64,000 nt of DNA from NCBI GenBank assembly GCA_009823505.1, contig VZQC01013995.1, positions 1,098,378 through 1,162,377 on the forward strand, given 5' to 3'. The stretch is from Rhizomys pruinosus (lineage: Eukaryota; Chordata; Mammalia; Rodentia; Spalacidae). The notes beneath the pieces are model-generated. The model worked only from the letters and a program-made list of their open reading frames with translations. It did not search any database and was not told where the DNA came from. Every line of letters begins with the position of its first letter. The first letter of the stretch is position 1. Both the position numbers and the translations under genes were made by a program. This document shows, piece after piece, positions 45,329 to 54,578 of this stretch.

Positions 45329-45370
45329 ACAAGTCAAATATTTTTAAAGGACTGGAAGAAAGGGGTCATC

Positions 45371-45452
45371 AGGGCTGTAGCTCAGTAGTAGAGTGCTTGC
45401 TTAGAATGTACAAGGCCCTGAATTTGAACCCCAGCACTGCAGAGAGGAAGAG
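45371..45452 (+). repeat. ID SINE
   Basis: 'agggctgtagctcagtagta', 'gagtgcttgcttagaatgta', 'caaggccctgaatttgaacc', 'ccagcactgcag', then a purine-rich tail. The tRNA-like A and B boxes are visible; ID elements derive from the BC1 RNA gene. It is a SINE copy, not a tRNA gene. Confidence 0.9.
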
Positions 45453-46500
45453 GGGCTGTAATGTACTCATCTGAACACTGCCACCTTCCTATGCTGTCAG
45501 TGAACTAACTCCCGAAGCATACAGATATATTTTATTACTTGGCAAAATGAGATTTGGGAATGTAAGATAGAAGACCTTAAACAGGTGTAGTATGTTAGAT
45601 TATCTGAAGCAACTGTTAGTTCTAATCACATGAGCCCTTAAAAGTAAGAACTTACCTCACCTGCCTCCTGTTTTAAAATAAAAATAATTGCTTTAGTCCA
45701 ACTCATCCACTGGAATGTGGCCATCTCCCAGGGGCCATGTCCCTAAAGGAAACAGACTGTCCTTCCTTCCAAAGCCATCAAATATCCATAGCTATGTGAT
45801 CAGTGGCAAAAGCCCAGGAACCACTCCCTTTTCATGCTAGAACATTGACTGGCTTTATCTTGGGCAGGTCTTGTATAGGCAACCACAGCAGCTGAGGGCT
45901 TCCTAAGGCCCTGTGCAGCAGGGCAGTCCTGCCATGTTAAGAAGACACCTTCAGTCTGGTCGTCTTTGACCTCTGCTTCTTACTGACTTCTGTGATGGCT
46001 CTTAAGTCTTTGGGGAGTGTGTTATAGATGTTCCAGTTGTGGCTGAGCACTCCACTGATACTTGGTCTGTGTACTTTAACCCTTTGTGAGTTTCTGTGTC
46101 AACTACCAACCATTGCACAAAGAAACTTCTTTGATGAGGTCTGGGTACTCTATGGATAAAGCTACGAATTTGGAGGGAAGTTTGATACTCTGTCCATTTA
46201 GCAGTATAGTGGTAGGTTCTACCCTGGGGCCTGCCATCTACCCAACTATGGGCTCTTAGCCAGAGTTATACCAGTTCAGTGGAGAGGGGCTTAAATACAT
46301 ACAGAAAGCAGTCGGGTACCCCATAACATTTGTGCCACTACTGCCATGGGCTTATCTTTCTGTTCTAGTCATTATTGCCATTCACAGGGTTCACAGCTGG
46401 GTAAGACTGTTGACGACTGTTTCCCCCAGCAGCTTACATAGCACAAACACTCTTTTAAGCTTCCAGTATTGTGAACAAGGAACATACTGTTACCAACCTA
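45453..46500 (-). mobile_element. probable old retroelement 3' region (antisense)
   Basis: The interval from about 45.7 to 46.5 kb contains phrases I associate with antisense copies of old rodent LINE-1 or ERVL-type internal sequence, such as 'acaaagaaacttctttgatg', 'gttcacagctgggtaagact' and 'tttcccccagcagcttacat'. The match is from memory of scattered words only. Family and limits are uncertain, and no reading frame survives. Confidence 0.3.
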
Positions 46501-46763
46501 GAAGGTTTTGTTTGTGTTTTTAAAAGAATTTTATTCACATTGAAAAAAATCTCTGGCTTTGGACAGTACAATAAGAGTCAAGCCACACTTTGCAGTTTAC
46601 AAGGCCAGGCAAGGAGATAAAAAGAAATCTGTTTCAAAGATGCTATATTATTACATTAGCTACTGCAGGGAGGATTAGTCTGGTTAGTTCTGAAATTTTA
46701 GCCCACTACAGTAATCCTTTCTGGAAGTAAAATAATGTGAAAACAAAAAGTTCAGTTGTAGGC

Positions 46764-47022
46764 AGTCCTATAGGAGGGATGCTTTGAAGTCAGTGTCCTT
46801 CTATTTATGAGCAAGAGAAGATCTCATACATGGGAGAAAACTGGGTTCAGAAGTTTCTCAGTTTTCCTTAGTGTCTGGATCTTTTTAGGGAGACAGTGTG
46901 GCTGGTGAAGTAAAACACCACAGGAAGGTGAGTCAGTCAGAAAGGGTCATGGGTGAACAGGATAACACTTGCATAACCCTAAGAGGGAGTACCGCCTTGT
47001 GGGGAAGGTGTGTGGGGTAGGA
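46764..47022 (+). repeat. inverted repeat, left arm (family unknown)
   Basis: This arm aligns, reverse-complemented, with 47888-48158. I judge about 85% identity by eye, with long shared words such as 'gggagaaaactgggttcaga', 'ccttagtgtctggatcttt' and 'gaaagggtcatgggtgaaca'. The spacer is about 865 bp and contains a rodent repeat. I do not recognise the unit as SINE, LINE or LTR. Confidence 0.9.
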
Positions 47023-47093
47023 GAGTAGTTAAACACATTTGCTTATGTGAAAGAAAAAAATGTTTAAGTGTCACCACCCCCAAGAAATAGCAT

Positions 47094-47452
47094 TGTGGTG
47101 CTTTGAATAAAAAATGCCCCCTATAAGCTCCAAGTATTTGAACCCTTGGTCAGTTAGTGGTGCTGTCTGGGAGAGTCCTGGGACCTTTAGGAGGTGTGGC
47201 CTTGCTGGAGGAAGCAAGTCAAAGGGGGAGGGTTTTGAGATGATACAGCTTGCCTCCTCCCCCCTTCTTTCTGTATTTGTGCTAGCTTCAAGATGTGAGT
47301 TCTAGGCTTTCTGCTCCAACTGTCTCAAGCCAGGCCTCTGTCATGATGGACTCTAACTCCTCTGCAACCATAAACCCAATAAACTCTTCCTTCTGTAAGT
47401 TCCCTTGGTCATGGTGTTTGATCACAGCAACAGAAAAGTAGCTAATCCAAGC
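47094..47452 (+). repeat. rodent interspersed repeat, copy 3
   Basis: 'gtggtgctttgaataaaaaa', 'gtatttgaacccttggtcag', 'ctttaggaggtgtggccttg', 'catgatggactctaactcct', 'caataaactcttccttctgt', 'gatcacagcaacagaaaagt'. It lies between the arms of the inverted repeat. Confidence 0.6.
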
Positions 47453-47887
47453 AAGCAAGCACATGAACTGCTCTTCTTAGATAAAGTCGGTCATCATTGG
47501 TATCAACTTTATTGATATCTCAATAGTTTCTGGCAAGCTGTGAGCATTAATTCTGTTGGTTGAATGAATGAAGGAGTGTCTGAAGGTTAATTTCAGAGGT
47601 TAGAGCAGCTTCCAACTTTATATTCTCTATGGTGATTGACCACTTCTTTGCTCGCTCACTGAATTACAGTATTTATTTAAATATGCTCTCTCCATTTCTG
47701 TCCAAAGTAATACAGTGAATAGCAAAGTATTTCTTATCTATAGACCTAGCTAAAAAGTCAAACCTTTTTGACCTTATTGGAAGGAAGCTACATTTGGAAG
47801 AATCCACAAGGAGCCACGAATCTTGTTACAGCAAGAAAAACCAATCCCAGCAAGAAAAACCAGTCTGCCTGCCACTTGTGGGCACCC

Positions 47888-48158
47888 TCCTACCCCACAC
47901 TCCTTCCCCTTAAGGCGGTCCTCCCTCTTAGGGTTGTGCAAGTGTCATCCTGTTCACCCATGACCCTTTCTGACTGAATCACTTTCCTGTGATTTTTTTT
48001 TTAACTTGGTCAGCCACTCTGTCTCCCTACAAAGATCCAGACACTAAGGAAAAGTGAGAAACTTCTGAACCCAGTTTTCTCCCATATATAACATCCTCTC
48101 TAGCTCATAAATAGAAGTTATGGCTGGACACTGACTTCAAAGTTTCCCTCCTACAGGC
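47888..48158 (-). repeat. inverted repeat, right arm (family unknown)
   Basis: Reverse-oriented partner of 46764-47022. Similarity stops sharply near 47888 and 48158. An A-rich insertion relative to the left arm lies at about 47993-48003 (T-run on the plus strand). Confidence 0.9.
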
Positions 48159-49428
48159 CTGCCTTTGACCATTGCTGAGAACAAACTGCTTTCATTTAAA
48201 CAGAATGATTCTATTCCCCAAAGCAGCAAGCCAGAGAAGTCTGTCAACCACAGCTGTTTCCCAGCTGTCCATGGAGCTGTTGAATTGCTTCAAATGTGTT
48301 TTCAGTGAGTTCTTGAAATCTCCTCCTCAGAACACCTGGAGTGTCCCCACATCCACGTCCAATATCCTGAAGCACTTACATAGCTGACTAGCCATTATTA
48401 TTGTCTCGGATCCTGTTCTGTGGTGACTTTCTATAACTGGGCTTCCAACTTCTGAAGGAAGACTTTCATGCCAAGACCTTGCTATTCACTACTGTGCTGG
48501 AATAGAGAACAGTGGTTAGAAACTTGACTCTGGTGTCAAACTGACCTGAGTTGGACACCCCAGTTGTGATGCACATGAACTTGGTGATCTTGAGCTAGTT
48601 TTTCAACCTCACTAAACTTCAAGTTGTAGCACTGGTAAATGAGGAGACACTCATTCCTCAGGTGTTAGGAAACGGATAAATGGAATCATTTGTGCAAAGA
48701 GCCTGGCATACTGTAAGTACACAAATAATGGTGGGCACCATTACTGTTATTGTTCTGTGCCATCAAGTCCAGATGATAATCTCTACTTGTTTCCTTTTTT
48801 TTGACATTAAATGGTTGAGGGAAAGGAAAATAGATATCAAACAGAGAAAGGAGGAAAATTCTCCTGCCATTCTTTCTCACAAATTCTGGAATTTTTGCAT
48901 TTGGGAAGAAAGCCAAGTACATTTCTGAGTCTTAGGGTCCTTGTCTGAAAGTGAGGAGGCTAAGGAAGAATGTCTAAGGTCCTTCCACATCTAACATTTT
49001 ATGATTCTGAGAATCTCAACTCCACACTACAGATCCGGGCTGTGAATTGTTCAAATTTTCCTAATTATTCTCAGGGATCCCCGCTGCGGTGCTGAGTCAG
49101 GGGTGTGGGTATTAGAGCTGCAGGGCAGAAATCGCAGTGGGTAGAATAGTGAAGGTTATTAATGACTTCAATCTTTTCTGCTTGAGGCTGGGAAGAACTG
49201 TCTTTTTAGCCTTGAACCCTAGAGTCTCTGAGCCCAGGGATACTTTGTTAATGTTGGACAGGTCATAGTGTCCCTAACCCTGGATAGGAATGAAAAACAA
49301 CTCCTCCTATACAGGCCTGTCTCCTGCAGAAGAGAAACAGTCCTGATTCTACTAGCTGGAATGTTGTCTTCTAACAGGCAAAACGGTGGCTTGTGGTGAA
49401 GAGACTTTCAAAGACTTTCCCACTTGTA
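48159..49428. other. unassigned sequence, no gene recognised
   Basis: No repeat or exon. Open frames up to 82 codons occur on both strands at 48.68-48.93 kb without features. Confidence 0.35.
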
Positions 49429-49445
49429 TTTAAAAAGCCCCCTGG

Positions 49446-49546
49446 CAGGTAGATCTCCGTGAGTTCAGGCCAGCCTGGGCTACAGAGCAAGCTCTAGGAT
49501 AGCTGGGGCTACAGGGAGACCCTGTCTCAAAAAGACCAAAAAAATT
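49446..49546 (+). repeat. 5'-truncated B1 SINE with 17-bp target-site duplication
   Basis: The B1 starts internally at 'caggtagatctccgtgagtt' and runs to 'gaccctgtctcaaaaagacc'. Flanks 'tttaaaaagccccctgg' (49429-49445) and 'tttaaaaagcctcctgg' (49547-49563) differ at one position. Confidence 0.95.
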
Positions 49547-49678
49547 TTTAAAAAGCCTCCTGGGCTGCCATTGCTATGTCTTTAAATTTATCCTCAATGG
49601 TTGGAACTACATTCCCCTTTGGCTTTGCAGCTTCTGAAGGGCAGAACCTCTGTCTGGCTTGTCACTCACTGCGATAGT

Positions 49679-50758
49679 CCCTCCCAGAGCCTGGACTGCC
49701 ACATCCCTCCCATGGCCTGGACTGCCATATTCCTCCCACAGCCTGGGCTGCCATATCCCTCCCACAGCCTGGACTGCCATATCCCTCCCACAGCCTGGAC
49801 TGCCATATCCCTCCCACAGCCTGGGCTGCCATATCCCTCCCATAGCCTGGACTGCCATATTCCTCCCACAGCCTGGGCTGCCATATCCCTCCCAGAGCCT
49901 GGACTGCCATATTCCTCCCACAGCCTGGGCTGCCATATCCCTCCCAGAGCCTGGACTGCCATATCCCTCCCACAGCCTGGACTGCCATATCCCTCCCAGA
50001 GCCTGGGTTGCCATATCCCTCCTATAGCCTGGACTGCCATGTCCCTCCCACAGCCTGGACAGCTATACCCCTCCCAGAGCCTGGACTGCCACATCCCTCC
50101 CACAGTCTGGACTGCCATATCCCGCCCACAGCCTGGACTGCCATATCCCTCCCACGGCCTGGGCTGCCATATCCCTCCCACGGCCTGGACTGCCATATCC
50201 CTCCCACAGCCTGGACTGCCATATCCCTCCCACAGCCTGGGCTGCCATATCCCTCCCACGGCCTGGACTGCCATATCCATCCCACAGCCTGGACTGCCAC
50301 ATCCATCCCACAGCCTGGACTGCCACATCCCTCCTAGAACCTGGACTGCCATATCCCTCCCATGGCCTGGACTGCCATATACCTCCCATGGCCTGGACTG
50401 CCATATCCCTCCCATGGCCTGGACTGCCATATCCATCCCACAGCCTGGACTGCCATATTCCTCCCACAGCCTGGACTGCCATATCCCTCCCATGGCCTGG
50501 ACTGCCATATCCCTCCCATGGCCTGGACTGCCATATCCCTCCCATGGCCTGGACTGCCACATCCCTCCCATGGCCTGGGTTGCCACATCCTACCCACAGC
50601 CTGGACTGCCACATCCCTCCCAGAGCCTGGACTGCCATATCCCTCCATGGCCTGGGCTGCCATATCCCTCCCACAGCCTGGACTGCCATATCCCTCCCAC
50701 AGCCTGGACTGCCATATCTCTCCCACAGCCTGGACTGCCATATCCCTCCTACAGCCTG
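49679..50758. repeat. 26-bp minisatellite, 41 full copies plus a partial one
   Basis: The unit is a 5' half 'ccctcccacagcc' and a 3' half 'tggactgccatat'. Counting unit starts gives 41 complete copies and a final partial of 15 bases. All are 26 bp except one of 25 bp (50641-50665). Recurrent variants are 'cacagcc', 'catggcc', 'cacggcc' or 'agagcc' in the middle, 'tggact/gggct/gggtt', and 'atat/acat'. 'catggcc' units cluster at 50355-50588. The unit has no stop codon in any frame on either strand, which alone explains the long repetitive open frames (up to 395 codons plus, 306 codons minus). Confidence 0.98.
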
Positions 50759-53062
50759 CTACTTAGCAGCTGCCCAATTATTGTTTAGCTAATGAAATCA
50801 GTAGTGAAATGAAAACTTGACTCTTGAGTACTGGGTTTTGTTTTCTTTAAATCTTTGTTTGACCCAGGGTTTTTCTGTTTTGAGTGGTGGTATAAGACAA
50901 AGACTGTTGGAAAGGCTTTGTCCCTTCCTCTGCCACTTGTGTGTAAATATAAACACAGCAGTATTTAGAACCTCTGCTTCTTGGGATGGAGAAAATCAAC
51001 TGGTCATACTGTTGATCAAATCAGGTGATTATATTCACCCAGAGTTAATGACTATTATCAGTAGATGGCAGACTCTTCATGTATGACGATTCAGATAGAG
51101 CTTTTACTTTTGCCGACATTGGCAGCTTTGAGGCTCTTCCTCTGGAGATCCACTCCAGTGCTCTGAGGAGTGGAGAGAAGACATTACTAGCTTTGGAACT
51201 GACAGTCAGCTGAAGTTGCTAAGATATTTTGATCACCTAGATGTCCATGTCTTGCAACAATACAGTCTATTAGTCCAAGGGAATGGAAAGGTTGGCTTCC
51301 TTGCCTATCTTTCAGTCTTGAAATTTCTCTGCCCTCAATTATTTTACATAAGAAGCGGGTCTTCTGTACCTAAGAAAATAATGTGAAATGAACAGCAATC
51401 GTGTGGAAGCTATTTGAGTTCTCTGAAAGAGATACACAATATAAATCCAAGCTGATATTTTATTTCTGAGTAAATTTGCTCAAGACTAGAATCTGGGATT
51501 ATATGAAGGTATTTTATAGACAGGTCTATATAGAGGTTTTTTAACTGATGTATCACAGTATGTTTAACATGGAACTGGATAGACACAGAAAATGCAGCCG
51601 AATGTTGTTAAATAGCATTGTGCAGGCTTGCAGAGGCTGGCATAGAGAAAATGGCCACAGGCTCTGGGGGCAGCCTGACTGCTTCAGGGGGAGCACTAAT
51701 CTCCGACTTTCTCAGAGGTGCTGTTTCCCCTTGGAATCCGAGGAGAGCACGTGACTGTTCCCTCAGTCCTCCTGGACTCCCCAGTGACGGCAGGGGCAGA
51801 GTTCTCTTCCACTATTAGAACTGAAAGGAGAGTCACCCGTGTTTCTCCAGAGACTGCAGACCTAATTCGGTACAGGAACTTTATAGTGAGCATTTGCTTT
51901 CATTTTTAAAAACAGGGGTAAAAAGTACTCAGTCACTTCCTGTGCTGAAGATATCAGTCGAATGCTGTTTTCTTCAAGTCAGCCTTAGGGCTCAAAGAAC
52001 TGCTTTGTTAATTCCATCTGATATTCTTTTTCTTTCGGTTTCCTCTTGAAATCTTCCATGTAAGATGATGACAGTAGAGATGAGGAGCCCCAAGTCTGGC
52101 TACTCTGACACTCAGAAATGTAGAGGCAGAGGGCCAGAAGGTGAAAAGATCAGTCTATAATATTGTGTACAAAAAGGAAGACAGGATCCAGAGAGGAGAA
52201 ATAAACTAAAAACACCATTAAGTAGTGAATGCAGCAGAGAGTGTGATCGAAGAGACTGAAGAAAACAAACATAAAGAAACTTCTGGTTACAGAAGTGCTA
52301 GTCATTTCTCCTGCATTTAGAAAATGAAGATTCAATGACAAATGAAAAATTATGCGAGATAGCCCAATTCAGTCACCCTTACTAAAGAGGCTTTTCTGCA
52401 AAAATAACAGTTCTGCTTTTAATGATAGGTTCCTGGGTCTGCTAATCAGCCATCTTCCTCAAGGCTAAGCTCGGTGCAAATAACAGAGAAGGATTCAGCA
52501 AAATGCCCTGTTTAATTAGAAAGAATTTAATTAAAAATATTTTATGCACATGACCAATCACCATTATTTATGCAGATGTTCCCTCGTGCTGTTTGCCCCT
52601 GTGCACCCCAGCCCCCCCTAGATGTGCTGTGCTCCCGAGAGCACTGCTGTGAACTGAGAAGCTCTGTGACTGGTAGTTAATACCTATTTTTATCAAAACA
52701 GCGGTTCAGCTCCCACATCACCCGTGCAGCCGTAACCATAGTAACCCCAAATAGAAAGGGTCTTTGGATTATCAATGCGATCAAAGGTAAGATAGTTCAT
52801 GTGCCTCGGGAATAGATACACAGGGGTAAACTTGAAAGTGGCTCTCTTCTGAAAATAATTTCCTCCTCCTTAAATGTTAAATAAAAACTGTGACTTGCAA
52901 ATGTGGTGTATAGAAATGCCTTTCATTTTGGATGACTCATTTCCTCAAAGTGTCAATGACAAAAAAGATGAAAATTCACTTCTGTGCATTTCTCTAGTGC
53001 TTCTACCTGATTATAGTATGGACACAACAATAATCATTTTCCAAGTTGGAGAATTTGTTCCA
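50759..53062. other. unassigned sequence, possible conserved non-coding segment
   Basis: No repeat recognised over 2.3 kb. 51.6-51.9 kb has an ATG-initiated GC-richer frame ('MATGSGGSLTASGGALISDF' at 51648) that runs into no known family. 52.49-52.79 kb has clustered homeodomain, SOX/TCF-like and CCAAT-like words. Confidence 0.35.
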
Positions 53063-53284
53063 GAGAAAAGCCTACTCTAAAAATCTCTGCATATGAGAAG
53101 GCACAGGTTGTCTCTGTATGCTCAATGAGAAGACCCTGGACAAGGCAGGACACAGATGGACATCCTGTGGCTTGAGAAAAGCCCACTCTAGAGATCCCTG
53201 CAGATGAGAAGGCACAGGTTGTCTCTGTACACTCAATGAGAAGACCCTGGACAAGGCAGGTCACAGATGGACATCCCGTGGATT
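53063..53284. repeat. 111-bp tandem duplication
   Basis: 'gagaaaagcc' begins at 53063 and 53174. The copies share long words such as 'gatgagaaggcacaggttgt' and 'caatgagaagaccctggaca' and differ at a limited number of sites. 111 bp equals 37 codons, so a minus-strand frame stays open through both copies without being evidence of a gene. A shorter 'ttggggtgtgg' repeat follows at 53283-53330. Confidence 0.95.
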
Positions 53285-53760
53285 GGGGTGTGGTTGGGGT
53301 GTGGACATCCTGTGACTTGGGGTGTGGACTGGCAGCCAAATTACAGAGTGAAGGCATCTTTAATTAGAGGAGTGTGGAGTTGGCTTCAATCTCGAAGTGC
53401 CAACCCAAATGCAGATCTGAAATAGGTTTTTATATTTTATGGATAGGGTTGGCAGGCAATAAAACGACAAAGTACCGAAGCCTGACTGTTCTTTTAGAAC
53501 CTCCATGATCTGAATAACCCCAAACAGACACAAGCACAGAAGTGTCTATGATCACACTCTAATCAATGTCTGCTGAGACAATGGGGCAGCACCCCACATG
53601 CGGTAACTGCCCTGAATTCAGGGTATTTGAATATACAGCTGGCATTATAAAAAGCAGAGCTTCTACATAGGGTTAACTATAATTGGATTATTTTCTTTTT
53701 AATTTCCTTACATTTGGAGTTTACCATGGTAGTGAACAGGAGAGTAATGAAATACGTGAA
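53285..53760. other. unassigned sequence
   Basis: No gene or named repeat apart from the short G/T-rich repeat at its start. Confidence 0.35.
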
Positions 53761-54008
53761 AGGCTGGAGAGATGGCCTAGCGCCGACCGCTCTTACAGAG
53801 GACCCGGGTTCGATCCCCAGCACCCACATGGCGGCTGAGAACCGTCTGAAACTCCAATTCCAGGAGAACTCCAGTTCCAGGGGAATCCGAGACCCTCTTC
53901 TGAACTCCGCGGCATTGCACGACACGGGTGCACAGACTTGCATGCAGACAGTACATTCATACACATACAGAAATAAATAAAATTTAAAAAATTAAAAAAA
54001 AAAAAGAA
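53761..54008 (+). repeat. B3-type SINE, young duplicated subfamily (sense reference copy)
   Basis: The only young B3 in sense orientation. Head 'ggctggagagatggcctagc'; intact B box in 'gacccgggttcgatccccag'; duplicated blocks 'ctccaattccaggagaa' and 'ctccagttccaggggaa'; lineage block 'gcggcattgcacgacacggg'; tail 'acatacagaaataaataaaa' and poly(A) to 54008. About six bases of the A/B-box spacer are missing compared with the other copies. Confidence 0.95.
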
Positions 54009-54111
54009 AGGAGATCTTTATCAAGGCACTTTAATGAAATGGACTTCTGGCAATAATATGTTCAGCAGTAAATAACTAAAAATGTTATAGAATGAGCATC
54101 TAAAAAGCCAT

Positions 54112-54575
54112 AAAAGAACCAACTTTGGATTCTGATTTTTTGTATGGTTTTCTTTGTTTCTATTTCATTGATCTGCTCTGATTTTTGTTATTTCTTCTGT
54201 CTGCTCCGTTTAGGGTTCATTTGTTGCTGTCTCCCAAGTATTTTTAGCGCAGTGTTAGATCATTCACTGTGTTCTTTCTGTTTTTTTAATGTAGGCACTT
54301 AGAGCTATAAATTTCCCTCTTTAGGATTGCTTTTAAAGTGTCCCATAGATTTTGCTGTGTTGTTTTATCATTGTCATTCAGTTCCAGGAATGTTTTTATT
54401 TCTTTCTTTATTTATTCCTTGACCCACTCATTATTTCAGGAGGGGTTGTTTAGTCTCCATTGTTCTGTAGGTTGTGGTTTATTCTGGTTTATATTGAGTT
54501 TATATGCACTTGGTCTGATAGAATGCATGAGATTATTTCAATCTTTATATTTGTTGAGGTTTTTCTGTGTTCAGT
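54112..54575 (-). mobile_element. LINE-1 ORF2 segment, inverted 5' part
   Basis: Antisense L1 ORF2 from the region between the endonuclease and reverse-transcriptase domains ('tgtaggcacttagagctata', 'aagtgtcccatagattttgc', 'tttatttattccttgaccca' on the plus strand). The element switches orientation near 54576. The outer end (54112-54324) is also present in sense at 54579-54788. This is a 5' inversion with duplication at the junction. Confidence 0.85.
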
Positions 54576-54578
54576 CAT

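Noticed and set aside
45371..45443. tRNA gene
   Set aside because: Box A and box B are present, but the sequence is an ID SINE with a purine-rich tail and diverged stems.
49679..50758. CRISPR array
   Set aside because: Units are directly tandem with no unique spacers, in a mammalian genomic context.
49601..50788. 395-codon plus-strand frame and 306-codon minus-strand frame as a repeat protein
   Set aside because: The 26-bp unit contains no stop in any frame, so long frames on both strands are automatic. No promoter, splice or codon signature supports translation.
51618..51818. Frame starting 'MATGSGGSLTASGGALISDF' (ATG at 51648) as a first coding exon
   Set aside because: It looks start-like, but I see no promoter, CpG island or convincing donor site, and I do not recognise the protein.
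53034..53357. 107-codon minus-strand frame with an internal 37-residue repeat
   Set aside because: It results from the 111-bp tandem duplication. No family resemblance or gene context.
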